From the NCBI GenBank assembly GCA_964034945.1, contig OZ035960.1, positions 82,956,148 to 83,020,147 on the forward strand: DNA of 64,000 nt, in the 5' to 3' direction. A program made the translations under genes and the position numbers. Source of the stretch: Chrysopilus asiliformis. Its lineage: Eukaryota > Arthropoda > Insecta > Diptera > Rhagionidae. The notes beneath the pieces were generated by a model. That model had not been told where the DNA came from. It saw only the letters and a program-made list of their open reading frames with translations, and made no database searches. Positions 43,967 to 55,618 of this stretch are shown here, piece by piece. How positions within the stretch are numbered: the first letter of the stretch is position 1; every line of letters starts with the position of its first letter.

Positions 43967-45237
43967 TAAGATGGCAGCTGAGCATCCCCCTGCAGTGCTT
44001 CGCCAAAAAAGAGCTTGTGTCCATGAAACTAGAGTAAATTACTTTTCCAACGCAGGTAAAACCAAAATGAAACCCCAACTGGTTCAAAAGTTAGCCCGGT
44101 TGCATAACAAACGTCGAATCCTGCATGGTTCTTTTGAAAAAAATTGCGATTTAAAAAAATACATGTTGAAGTCTTTGAACTTGTCAGCAATTTTTTGAAA
44201 GAGGAATATGTTTTATCTATTGTATATGTTAAAATAATAACAAAAAGAACTGCTCCGCAATTGAATTTTTTACAATAGAAAAAGTAAATACACTATAGGT
44301 AGAATCTATTTAACAAATGCAAAAATTTTGACACAGGCATATGAGGCTCCAAAAACTAGGCTTAATATTTCAATTTTGATATTTCAGGGTGATATTATCG
44401 TTACTCCGGGGTACCGTTTGTCTATAGGATGATCAGTCCTGCCTACTCGTATTGTCATATAATTCTGCTAAAACTTTTTCCACCAGATATCAATTTGATA
44501 ATTAAAATGATGTGTTGAACTAAAAGGCATTTTTACAGTGCTTCTTACAAAAAACCTTTTACACGTGTCCGCCTCCGATTCTCTTTGCATTCACATATTT
44601 TATAGTAGGGGAACCTGGGGCTAGAATTAACAGAGGTAAGTATTAACAAGCCTATTCCCGCCGAAATATAAGAGCCAGAATCTCGAAATTTAGTTTTTGT
44701 CCATCATTCGATAAGGTCAATCATATCGTGACTCATCAGTCATAAACAGTTAATTGCCAGTGAATGTTTAGCACAAAGACCGAAATTTAGCTGGTAAACG
44801 AACTTTTTATGGTTTGGAATATTTTGATTTCTGTCTTAGTTTTGTATATTATTGAATATAACTTTGCCGATAATGTAAGTTAATGAAGCTATAATTAATA
44901 ATATCCTTTGGTTTTATTACAATCCTTAACTATATTTTTGTGTGTGGTTAATAATTCAAAAAAAGTAGTGTCGGGGCTAAAATTAACAAACCCATGGGGC
45001 AAGAATTAACAATATAATGTCATAGACATAGAGTAAGAATTCTCATACTATGTTTTTATAGATACAAATTATGTAGGGGAGACTGGGGTATTCTGGACCG
45101 CATTTTCATTTTGGCTAAAAACTCGCAAAAAAATAACTTTTTCTGAAAATTTCAAAGCTTGAATTTGTAGTACGATAAATAACCTCTCTTTGGGTCACAG
45201 CAGTTCGGTCAAATTGTATTAAATTATACAAGTTTTA

Positions 45238-45657
45238 TCAGTTGGCGCAAAAATGGCGTTTTTGCGATTTTGAAAAATCTCGGGGTATTGTGGACCAGTT
45301 TGTAAATCGATTAAAAATGGAAAAATGTTCGCAAGTCCAGTAACTTGCAGTCATTCCGGAGCATCCCAAGTGAACAGCTCGATCGCACACGTTGCAATGG
45401 ATGGTATTTCGGCGGTTCATTTTTTTTGGCATATTTTTCTTACAAATTATGCAGAAATCGATGTATTCTTCCACCTCACAATAGGTTGAAGATGGTTGTT
45501 TCTTCTGTGATGTCTTCGATTTGACACGATCTTTTTGCTTTTTCGATTATGGTTTATCACCTTTTCTCTCCAATCTCTTTCGCTTCATATCAGCCTTCTC
45601 ACGAAGGTCATTTACATCCTCTGGCGATGTCAAAACGGCCGATTTAGAAACTAGCTT
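45238..45657 (-). pseudogene. pogo-like transposase C-terminal end with zinc finger
   Basis: Read on the minus strand from 45657: KLVSKSAVLTSPEDVNDLRE, a Lys/Arg-rich linker with one stop (45547-45549), then a PHD-like zinc finger: CIICKKNM, HCNVCDRAVHLGC, and WTCEHF. Pogo/Jerky-type transposases in insects often end this way (family knowledge); the catalytic domain is gone. It is the only protein trace in any of the GGGG-word elements. Confidence 0.7.
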
Positions 45658-46040
45658 GTATCCCCGTCGTTGCCGGGTTAAGCTTTTTGTTTAAATTTTA
45701 GAATACGAAGAAAACCGGAAAGAACTTAAAAACTTTTTAATGGGTCTATGTTGGGGCTGGACCCCCGACGAACATCTATGCCAAATTTCAGGCCAATCGG
45801 TTCAGTAGTTTCTCCGCGAAAGAGTAACATAGAGGGAAAACTAAGTTTCGAAATCACTTTACCCCCTCCCCTTACTCCCCCCACCCCTCGCGCTACTTTT
45901 CCGTATGCCTATGTTGGAACCAGAACTACCACAGACACTCATACCAAATTTCAAGTCAATCGGTTCAGCCGTTTTCGCGTGAAAGAGGAACAGACAGACA
46001 GACAGACACCAACTCATTTGTATATTTGTATTAGTATGAT
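45658..46040 (+). mobile_element. RTE-like/SINE-like retroposon fragment
   Basis: Starts TATCCCCGTCGTTGCCGGGT, contains two AATTTCAxGxCAATCGGTTCAG blocks (about 45784 and 45947), a CAGACAGACAGACACCAACT segment and an AT-rich tail (TTTGTATTAGTATGA). This layout is common at the 3' end of RTE-clade LINEs and their SINEs in insects. It interrupts the pogo-like remnant. Confidence 0.65.
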
Positions 46041-46890
46041 TGCCGAAAATCTAATGCTGTGTTTTTGCATGAAAAAACACTTATATGCATCAAATACACG
46101 AAGTTTGCTTGTCAAATGTCAAGAATTGAGTGGTCCATAATTCCCCGACAAAAGTGGTCCACAATTCCCCGAATGCTCTTTTTTACAATATGGCAGCTAT
46201 TAGTAACACAATGCAAACTTCATGCAAAATTTCTTGTCAGTGTCGAATGCTTAAGGCTCCGCGAATATTATCAATATATTTACTTGAGTTGATTCTCGAA
46301 AAATGTGGTTAAATTTAAGCGAAACACAAAGTGAAAAAAAAAATTTCGAAGTATCACTTTTCTATTTGCTATCGAAGCGAGGTGATAGTGCGTATACACA
46401 AGTCGAGTACTGTTAGGAAAATTAGCTTAACATGAGGCAAACTGATTACAGTTATTTGCAGCTACCAACCACTACTAGGGGAAAAAAATGACGCTGGTCC
46501 GCAATTCCCCGTGGTCCAGAATACCCCAGTCTCCCCTACAAAAAAGCTTCCCTGAGACCTTTTTTTAGATAATAATAATTGTTTTTGTTTTTTAAAACGA
46601 CTTAATTTTTTTTGTCAATTTATGTTCTTTGAAAAGGATATTTATTTGGTTCAGTTTATTAGTTTTTGTGATAATTAATATATTTGAATTTAAAAGGATA
46701 TATATTTTGTTTATTTTATAATTTTTGTGAAAAAAAAATCTTTTCTTTTAATTATTCCCATGTTAAAACTTATGTTAATACTTACCCCATCGTTGTTAAA
46801 ACTAGCCCCGTGATCGGGGTTAGTTTTAACCGATGACATTTTTCCATAAAAATGATTTTTTTCATATAGTGACTACCTGGTTGAAACTTT

Positions 46891-47493
46891 TTATACCCGT
46901 ATGGTGAAACCAAAGGGTATATTAACTTTGCTTTACCGTTTGTAACGCCAAGATCCCGTCATCACACACAAAAATGAATTACACCAGTGTGTTTAGAATG
47001 ATAAAAAAAATTGAATTTTGCATGTCCGTCCGTCCGTCTGTCTGTCCGTCTGTCCGTCTGTCCGTCTGTCTGTCCGTCTGTCCGTCTGTCTGTCTGTCCG
47101 TCTGTCCGTCTGTCTGTGGCGCGGATTGCGGGCGCATGGATTGAGCTAGAGATTTGAAATTTTGCGCAGATCCGTTTTTCGTAAAATTCGAGGCTAAGTT
47201 CGTTAATGGGCAAAAATGGACCATTAGGGGTGGTACCCCCCATAGGAACGAAAATGTTTTTCGCGAATATCTCAAAAACTGTGCATCCTATCAAAAAAGT
47301 GCAAGAACAAAAGTTATTTAGAATATGATTCTACATAAAACTCCCATACATCAAAATCCGATTGGAACAAGTTTTAAAAAAATCTTATTGGAAAATTTGA
47401 ATTCAAATGAAATTTTGATACGCCGTTCAATTAAATCACCATACGGGTTTTCAATAATTGCCAGATTGGCAATTATAGCTTTTGTTATGTTTT
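46891..47493 (+). mobile_element. DINE-1/HINE-like element, copy 7
   Basis: Full length with the longest (GTCC/GTCT)n tract of the window (47025-47116), core GGTACCCCCC near 47230, CACCATACGGG and stem-loop AATTGCCAGATTGGCAATT. Confidence 0.95.
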
Positions 47494-47938
47494 TTATTTC
47501 TTATCATACCTGAAGACCTACAGTATGGCTAGATATAAACACAATATCAAAAATATTACTTGTTAAAAAAACATGACCCGATTTCCAAATTTTGTTAATA
47601 CATGCCCCGGCTTCCCCTACTCAAAAAAACTGGAAGTGTCCCCTTTTCGAAATTAGTTGATCACGCTCCCTTCCTGCCCCGGGGCTGCTCACAATTTTCA
47701 TAAATTTTTTTTGATGCGGTAGACGGACATTTAGTATCTTAAATTAAAGGTCTCGAACTCGAAGAGTACATTTCAAAAATATATAACATGCAAACCATGC
47801 TCAATGATTCCAAAAATTGGCAAAAGTTGGACTCCAAAAAATATAAAAACTCTTATTTGAAGGGCCCCCCTTAAAACCGAATATCCGCATAAAAAAAATA
47901 ACACGTGACGCTTAGCTTTTTATGTACATACTTATAAC

Positions 47939-48803
47939 CAGTGTTGTTCCTCTACGCGTAGACTTTAATTGTCTACACTTCAGTGTAGACAATAGCGTAG
48001 ACAATAGATTTGGGGTATACAATGTAGACATTGGCGTAGACAATGTCGACTTTGCGTAGACAATGTAGACTTTCTCATATCTGTCAAAACAAAGTTATCA
48101 GTGAGTTATATATCTAATATGTACTATACTATATATGAAATGGCCAATTACAAGAAATTTCGAGGCGGTGATGTCCCTAAAGAGTTAAATTTATATGAAA
48201 ACTCGCTAACTGGGCTCCTCAGCCACACGAGCGTCGTGCCTTTATTGTCTTTTTTGCTTGTATGGGAATCTAACCTCATTTCCTATCGTTTTATGCAGTG
48301 AGTCCGTGACCACAGTGAAATTGTATACGACAACTCTCAACGGAATTGAGCTAAAGACTAGAAACAAACGTGTTTTTCGAAAAAATTAAACAGATAATAT
48401 TAAATGAGCAAAGCAATCCCATACAAATGAATCAGTTTTTTTAAATAAACGGTTCGTTATATTGAAAAATGTGTGAAACAAAATTCGTTTTAGAATTCAA
48501 TGTGATTTCACTTGCAAAAATTAAAAAAAAACCGCTTAGATTGCATGCATAGAATTAGAATTGCCATTAAAGTTTGCTCCGAAGTTCTCATGTAAAGCAT
48601 TTGGCGATTGCTTCTTGGAAATTGTGCTTTATTATGTTAAAATTAATTGAATAAAATGAGATTTTAAAACTAAATCAGCTATCCTTTATTTTATTGATTG
48701 TCTACATTGTCTACGCGTAGAGAACAGACTATTGTCTACAGTAATAGTCTACGCGTAGACAATGGTGTAGTCTACATCACGTAGACTACGCGGCACAACA
48801 CTG
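47939..48803. mobile_element. hAT MITE, CAGTGTTG family, copy 2
   Basis: Ends CAGTGTTGTTCCTC and GGCACAACACTG; flanks CTTATAAC and GTTATAAC (7 of 8). High identity to 3418-4241 with a few indels. GTCTACGCGTAGAC palindromes occur near both ends. Confidence 0.9.
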
Positions 48804-48990
48804 GTTATAACATGTTTGAATGCAAAGAGCATCGGAGCGGACACCTGAAAATAATTGCTATCATTGTGTGTAATTTGTTGTTGTTGATTTTTTTAAAAAT
48901 TATTTCATCCTGTAGCACCTAGTGGGGCGAAAGAAAATTATTAGTACTTACCGGAAATTTCCAAGTAATGAAACTTGCAAAATAATCTAA

Positions 48991-49374
48991 TGCTACATTT
49001 ACACGAATGACAAATTTGTCATTTTTTTCTTGTCATTATGTTAATTCCCGTGTAAATGGCATAATTTTTGTAATTTTTTCTGTCAGAAAATGTCAATCTC
49101 TCATAAAAGAATGAACTTGTCCATTCTTTTATGCCAGATTGTCATTCGTGCAAACGCAATATTAGTTATGACAACTTTAGTATTCAACTTTTGTCATAAC
49201 TAATATTGCGTTTGTACGAATGACAATCTGGCATAAAAGAATGGACAAGTTCATTCTTTTATGAGAGATTGACATTTTCTGACAGAAAAAATTACAAAAA
49301 TTATGCCATTTACACGGGATTTAACACAATGACAAGAAAAAAATGACAAATTTGTCATTCGTGTAAATGTAGCA
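48991..49374. mobile_element. Palindromic MITE with TAA duplication
   Basis: 384 bp that is almost entirely two complementary arms of about 185 bases (TGCTACATTTACACGAATGA to GTATTCAAC), flanked by TAA (48988-48990, 49375-49377). A TWA target suggests the Harbinger group, though foldback structure is stronger than usual. Confidence 0.9.
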
Positions 49375-49377
49375 TAA

Positions 49378-50706
49378 GACAAGAAATACACACACAGGAA
49401 AAATGGATAAATTATGCAACAGGAATCTTAAATTTCCTGTAATGATTTAAGAAAAAAAAATTGGAAAGTTTTTCAAAAGTTTGTTTTTATTCTAAGTAAC
49501 CTACAGTTTTGTGTTTTTCTTCTATTTTCTGCTATAGAATTCAATTTAAAGGTACCATATTTGATATTTGAATTGCTATTAGAAAAAAGTTTTATATGTA
49601 TAATCAAATCCTTGTGGCATTCAATTGGGTACATTCGTGTAAATAGGTCTGCTGGGTTGTAGTTGATGTGATAGTACGTATATAAAAATGTTTTTTTATA
49701 TACAAATATATATGTACCTGCCCGTATTGGTAAGGATCACCCATTCAGATAAAATCAATACTACTAGTAGCGCAGTGTAAATAGCTTCTGATAGATAAAT
49801 AGATGGAAAAGTGCCTTCATGTGTACTCGAACTCGCACAAACATTGGGATCAGTATAAGAGTAGAAACGTGTGACTGCCATCTGTGCTACGGCATTTGAA
49901 CAGCCTTTCTACTTAAACGAAATAAGTTGTGCATGCAAAGGGTAAGTCGCGCAATTTTATGTATAAAATTTTGAAAGAAATTTAAGTCTCGTTTACTAAA
50001 CATCATCTGACGTCTTTTTAAGTCATCATCACCAATGCCGCAACCCTCATTCATACAACGCTCACTCCAGCGTTTATGGGGGATTTTTTTTATCCTTTCT
50101 GGGCCTTTCAATCAATAAAAGTTAAATGGAGCTTTCCCTTTACATTGGTTATACATAGAATGCATAAATGTATAGTACACCGAAAAAATGTGGGAAATAT
50201 CTTCAACGTTTATTTGGATTTTGATGTTATGCTAAAGGAATTCATTTTTATTGCGCCATAGGACATGCAGAATTCGGCTTTGTGAATTAGGTTGAGGAAA
50301 GAATGAATAACAGTGTTGAGGGTGGGAAATATTTACGGGAATATAATTGTTATCTCTTGAGTTATTTTAAATAAAAATACAAAAGTCTTTCTACTATATT
50401 AGAACCTATATTATATCCTATATATGGGGAATATAAACAAAACAGGCCATAAAATTAATGGTGTATTAATTTCCTTTAATTAAAGAGATGAACATTAATT
50501 GACGAGTACATGGTTGAAAGATCTCAATCAAAAATTATTTGGAATAAAATTTAAAAAAAAAATCAGAAGAACTTGTGCTTTATCTTACCAAAAAAAGTAA
50601 CCGGTTATACCACCATAACAACTCCCAAATTCAGTTTTTTGTCACTAAGATATTATTTTGTTTTTATGAATTTCGATAGAATAATAATTGCATAATAACT
50701 TATATA
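49378..50706. other. AT-rich DNA, no gene seen
   Basis: Low-complexity AT-rich sequence with short open frames lacking domains or unusual codon use. Confidence 0.4.
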
Positions 50707-50708
50707 TA

Positions 50709-51443
50709 GGGTAAGATACGGATAGATGCCCCGGTGGGATAGACGCCTCGGTAAGATCGATGACCCGAAGCGTGAATCTACTTCACTATCTAGAGGGAAT
50801 ACAAATTACTGAATATAAAACCCACACCGCACCTAGTACGTTTACAACATTCCAAACAAGAACATTGCCTATGAACTTAACGATAGCTTTTTAAAAAATT
50901 GAATTGTAGCATGGGTGAATATGTTTTGCGCTATCAGAAAATTTTTAATTTTAAGAGCAATTTCAATGTTTTTGGTTTCTTTACGATAAATAAATAGTAA
51001 GTATATTAAATTAATAGTTTGTATTAATTTAATATTTGTGTCTATTGGGTTCAAAACGAATCTATTCCATTTTTGAAAAAAATTAAGTTACGATTGATTT
51101 TGGTTCCTACTGTTGGTTCCCACGACTTACTTAACCATTCATTATGATCACACCGATTTTTAACGGCATAAAACCGTTTTGATAATATTCTTGAATTATG
51201 ATTTTTTTTTTCAACACATCATGCTTATTTTTATTCATCTATCCGAGCGGGTTATCTATCCGTACCAAAATTCGATCTTTTTTATTCCCCTCCCCGCTGT
51301 TCTTTTCCTATTCGCTCCAGGATTTTGAAATTTGACACGAATATAGTTCAATAATAAAATTATTATATAGATCTAAAATTATGTGAGTATTTAGAAAAAA
51401 AAGCGTTTCTCCGAAAGGTGCAGCTTCTATCCGTACCTTACCC
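50709..51443. mobile_element. GGGG-word transposon 'd' (TA-flanked)
   Basis: Ends GGGTAAGATACGGATAGATG and (complement) GGGTAAGGTACGGATAGAAG, TA at 50707-50708 and 51444-51445. The words CGGATAGATGCC and GG(A)TAGA(C)GCC recur at 50720-50765 and, inverted, at 51236-51270. 735 bp, no ORF. Confidence 0.85.
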
Positions 51444-51445
51444 TA

Positions 51446-52750
51446 GTTAAGAAAAAGCGCTTGTTTTTGCATGAATTAAAATAAATAGGTTTTGTATCCG
51501 GATAGAATCTTAACTAAAAGATTCAAGTTTGACATTGTTTGCGTTTGAACTTATGAAATTGTTTAGATCATCAGTTTGATATTAAAACTTTTAAGTGATA
51601 CTGCTGACGACCGACTTTTCAAGTTAGCTTTAAACGTCTGCAAGCGTCAGCGATATTTATTGTCATACACGCTCCTATTATCAGTATGAATATATTGGAT
51701 ATTATTTCACACAATAGAGATATTAAATGATAATGAAATTGCTTTCAACTGGATTAATATATTGGATATACATATATAATATATTGGTGTTATTGTGAAG
51801 AAAGTAACAGGTATAAGCAATTTGTCAATGATTGTCTATTAATGGCAAATCAACACGCTCTCAATATTAAATATTACATTTGTTTGGTCTCACGTATCCT
51901 TATTAGTCTTTAATATTAATCTATTGAACAGTAGCAGGTTAGGCCAGTTCAAATAATAATAATTATAGGCAACAGTAGAACTATAGCTGAAATCATTAAA
52001 ATGTCAATTTTGTATTTTTTTTCTTTATTACAGACTATTATTGAGTAAAACAACTATAGTCATTATATTTTCGCTAAGGTTATTAAATAATTTTAAAAAA
52101 ATTGTTAGAAACAAAGGAGATGTCGCTGTTTTAGTGACTTGAAAATTAATAAAAACGTAGAAGCGATTCGTAAAATACTGAATAGAATGACATTTGGCGT
52201 TTTTTAAAAAGATGCGTCCAAATATTAATGACCATGGAATCTCAGGCATCTATACACACAATATGATAAAAATGTTAGGCCGTTTCAACTGGTTCCAAAT
52301 TTTTTGCTTGTTTAATGAATTTGAACAAAATTAAATACAGTACCGAATTTTGAATGAGGGTTTTGAACATGTTCATGTTCTTCTAAATTTTTTTTGTTTA
52401 AGACAGATGCGAAACTCGGAAAAAAGGTAAGCCGTAACCGCTTCACATCGTCCTGCGATTATTAAAAGATTTCCTTCCCTTTCCCCTCCCGTTTAGAATT
52501 TGTATGAGGATGAGCTATTGTCCCTCTTGGCATGATTCATTTGTAACGTTAGTGGTGATTTGAAGGATGGCAAGAACCGTCCGGCGACCGAAGCCTCAGA
52601 ACTTTCAACGTACCACCCTATCTCCCCTTCAATCATATCAAAACCAATATGAAGAACTCGTCGCTATGGTTGTTACAAAGTCGATCTTACAAATTTCGTG
52701 ACATACGAGGGATATATGTCCCAGGGACTTGCGGGCTTTTAAAGTGGTTT
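51446..52750. other. AT-rich DNA, no gene seen
   Basis: No supported feature. A somewhat GC-richer patch lies at 52470-52640 but has no recognisable frame. Confidence 0.4.
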
Positions 52751-52756
52751 TAGTAC

Positions 52757-52908
52757 CTGTGGTAATAAGTCAAAGTAGCTTAAGTCGATTTTCAGGTGAA
52801 GCCAAAGTGATCTGTGTAGAAATCTGTGTAGAGTTACAGATCAGTTTGGCTTCGCATGAATATCGACTTAAGCCACTCTAACTTATTACCTACATATTTA
52901 CCACAGAC
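52757..52908. repeat. Palindrome
   Basis: CTGTGGTAATAAGT, GCTTAAGTCGAT and GTGAAGCCAAAGTGATCTGT on the left are mirrored on the right, ending in ACCACAG after a short extra segment. Arms about 65 bases with a small loop near 52822. Confidence 0.82.
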
Positions 52909-52912
52909 GTGT

Positions 52913-53590
52913 TTAAATAATGATTTTGCAAAATTTCTCTTATACATCAAAATACGTTATTATTAAATTGTCTGTTATTAAATGGTTTGCCCAAACAACA
53001 CCTGGCACTAAAAGCTAATACTCAATAAAATTTTCATATTTTTCAGATACGCTATGATGAAACTATACCCAGATGTCATGAACTTGCAGCAATCAAAGTC
53101 ATTATTTTAGAGGTAATTAAATATTCAAAATATTTCAATTTTTTATGTAGGAATTTTTGGATACTGTTGGAGAGTTTTCTGCCTCTCGGTTATAGAATTT
53201 TTCGAAATTTTGTAAGCATTTTCTTGCATAAACATAAGAATTTCTACCCTTAGTTATCTGTCGCTGTTTACCAGTTCTTTTAGCTATTCATATATTTAGC
53301 AGTCCTTTACTAGTCGTGTTAGTCCTTGATTACTAGTTGTGTTAGCCCTTGAGTTTGGCAGCCATGAATTGTCTGAACACAAAAGAATCATAATAAAATA
53401 AAAATTTTCGGAATACTTTTCATCAGGGTTAAAGATGGTGTCTGTTGCCCGAATGTAAACAGCAGTTAGTGATATAAAGTAACATGTGTAGGAGAGTGGT
53501 TAAAAGGTGCTTCCCTCCCATATTATTTAAATGCCTGTACCTATCTTCTTTTTATACACTTTCTATTAAGTTGGATTGTCGCGACCTACC
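52913..53590. other. AT-rich DNA with one exon-like segment
   Basis: The only notable item is 53047-53112, 66 bases open in frame between TTTTTCAG and GTAATT (see findings). Otherwise nothing recognised. Confidence 0.35.
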
Positions 53591-53599
53591 TACCTGGCT

Positions 53600-54060
53600 G
53601 GCTACCTATGTGTCTATCTCTGGAATCTTTGGAACCTTATATCTCCGAAACTATGCAACCTAGGAAGATGAAATTTTGTCACCTTACGTAGTTCCGGTGA
53701 CAGTTCAATATTTTTACTACTCCATCCTTGTAAGGATAATGGAAGGTCCTGTAAGGATAACGCAAATATCCTTTTTCCCATTTTTTCCGGAAAAACTGGC
53801 ATCAGGGGGTTTTCGGGGTCGCTGATCACGAATTCGGTGTTAGATTTTCAAAATTCAAAACGGAAGGTCCTGTAAGGATAACGCAAATATCCTTTTCCCA
53901 TTTTTTCCGGGAAAAAATGGCATTAGGGGGTTTTTGGGGTCGCTGAATCCGATTCTGACATTTGAAATTCTGTAAGGATAATGGAATGTCCTGCAAAGAT
54001 AACGTGAGTTTCCTTTTGCTCAAATTTCCCGCGAAAGATCTTTTCTGGAGGTTTTTGGTA
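53600..54060 (-). repeat. Helitron-derived tandem array
   Basis: About three units of 121-131 bp with TCCTGTAAGGATAACGCAAA and GGGGTTTTTGGGGTCGCTGA, the same units as in 23510-24023. Neither Helitron end is visible here. The orientation of any element is not certain. Open frames on the minus strand reflect the repeat. Confidence 0.75.
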
Positions 54061-54102
54061 GGCTAATTCAAGACTAAAAAGTATAAAATAAAAAAAAAAA
54101 AA

Positions 54103-54418
54103 ACACTTTAAAAAACAAGTTTTATAACCTATACACTTTCAAAATGCACTAAAAAGTAAAAAACAAGTTTAAAGTTTCACAAAAAAATGTTTTTATAAAT
54201 TACGTGTTGTTGTGAAAATATAAAGTGTGTGACGTTGCATTTGCCCTTGAATCTGTAATAGCGGTTTCATACTGTGCAACGCAGCACACTTTATATTTTC
54301 ACAACAACACGTGATTTATAAAAACATTTTTTTGTGAAACTTTAAACTTGTTTTTTTACTTTTTAGTGCATTTTGAAAGTGTATAGGTTGTAAAACTTGT
54401 TTTTTAAAGTGTTTTTTT
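54103..54418. repeat. Inverted repeat, about 125-bp arms
   Basis: Left arm AACACTTTAAAAAACAAG to GAAAATATAAAGTGTGTG (54103-54225), right arm its complement (about 54272-54418). The spacer is about 45 bases. Probably a foldback element. Confidence 0.88.
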
Positions 54419-54714
54419 GAGTCAGGACAAAGTGTAACCTTTGGAAATAGCATAAAAATCTGTATAAAAATCTGCAAAAACCAGATTTTGAAACCACATG
54501 ACATATTAAAGTTTACCTCCGGACTGCAGATATGTATGTAAATGATCAAATATTTTAGTACGGTTTTTACGATTTTTATTAAATGTTCGATGTGTGACAA
54601 AATTTTCCTTATAGCTAATTTTGTTTAAGGATTTTGGCGTTCAGAGTATTTTTTTCAAAACAATTTGCCTGCAGCGGATTTCTTTTTCTTGTGTTTTGAA
54701 AGTACAGTAATCCC

Positions 54715-55483
54715 CCGCTTTACGGACGGGATGCGTTCCACGGAAACTGTCCGTATATCGAAAATCCGTAAAACGAAACCTATTTTAGTATGGGATCGTA
54801 TTAAAAATAGATAGATGCGTTCCAATCAATAGAAATGTCCGTAAAACGAAACCTATTTTAGTATGAGATCGTATTAAAAATAGATAGATGCGTACCAAAA
54901 AAATCCGTAATACGAAACAGATTAGTATAATATATTAAAATGATTATTTAACCACTAGAATAATGAGAAAACTATATAATTATAGAAAAAAAATATTTAT
55001 ACTACTTGAAATGGAGCATAACTCAATTCAATATGTTAAAACCAACAAAATATTATGGGACAAATCATGCCGCGGACAAAAAAACGTAGCTGTTTCTACA
55101 TAGGTTTCTGCTAGTTTCGTCAGAATTCAAATTTCATTATGGGACAGAAAGCAGATTCTGCTTCTGCCTCTGCTGCTGCAGCAAATAGATTTTTTTAAAA
55201 TACACCGCACTGCAGTTTTTTATTGCCTTTTTTTAATTCTCTTTTGTGTATACACAAAATGTGTCAGAAATTTCGGAGAAATTAGGTATGTACATTTACA
55301 ATAAATACAACATAATTATGGAGGACTTTTTCTTGATTTTTTTCTGTGATTCAAAAAAAAAAAATTTTTTTTTGTCCGTAATAGCGAATTTTTTTATCCG
55401 TATAGCGAATTTGTTCCTATATTAGTCATGTCCGTAACTTCGAATTTCCGTTAAATGAGCGTCCGTATAGCGGGGGATCACTG
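54715..55483. mobile_element. Tigger-like MITE, CAGTAATCCCCC family, copy 2
   Basis: Ends CAGTAATCCCCCGCTTTACG and (complement) CAGTGATCCCCCGCTATACG, TA on both sides (54713-54714, 55484-55485). Nearly identical to 25161-25997 except for a much shorter CTGCTT/CTGCTG tract (about 55154-55182). Confidence 0.93.
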
Positions 55484-55618
55484 TATGTAGGTAAATCTGA
55501 AAATTAAATTTCAGTGCGAATTTTTTGTAATGCGACCCACGGTTTGGTGTATAAAACTCAATGTCGCCCTTGGTGGTGACTGAGTTTCACAGTCATAAGG
55601 GAAAAGTAGAAACAGTTA

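Larger units (their letters stand above)
45076..46536. mobile_element. GGGG-word transposon 'b' with pogo-like remnant
   Basis: Ends GGGGAGACTGGGGTATTCTG and exact complement, TA at 45074-45075 and 46537-46538. Its word GGGGTATTGTGGACCA recurs at 45284 and, inverted, at 46132-46175 (twice) and 46493-46525 (twice). Carries a transposase C-terminus and a retroposon fragment. Confidence 0.86.
44608..47617. mobile_element. GGGG-word transposon 'c' (TA-flanked)
   Basis: Ends GGGGAACCTGGGGCTAGAAT and (complement) GGGGAAGCCGGGGCATGTAT, TA at 44606-44607 and 47618-47619. Its word, GGGGC(T/A)AGAATTAACA, recurs at 44972-45020 and, inverted, at 46770-46830 and 47595. It contains element 'b' (45076-46536) and a DINE-1-like element (46891-47493). 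No ORF of its own. Confidence 0.82.
44563..48845. mobile_element. Outer element of the second nested tower
   Basis: ACGTGTCCGCCTCCGATTCT at the left and its complement AGCATCGGAGCGGACACC at the right (with CTTTGCATTC between them and the interior) look like terminal repeats. Almost the whole interior is two later insertions (44608-47617 and 47939-48803). Superfamily unknown. Confidence 0.6.

Noticed and set aside
43971..44198. 75-codon open frame (+)
   Set aside because: Part of it recurs at 30735-30815 in a non-coding setting, so it is more likely a dispersed repeat than a gene; I do not recognise the product.
45476..45660. Host PHD-finger gene exon
   Set aside because: The frame contains a stop, it lies exactly within the ends of a TA-flanked transposon, and the segment before the finger resembles pogo-type transposases rather than a chromatin protein.
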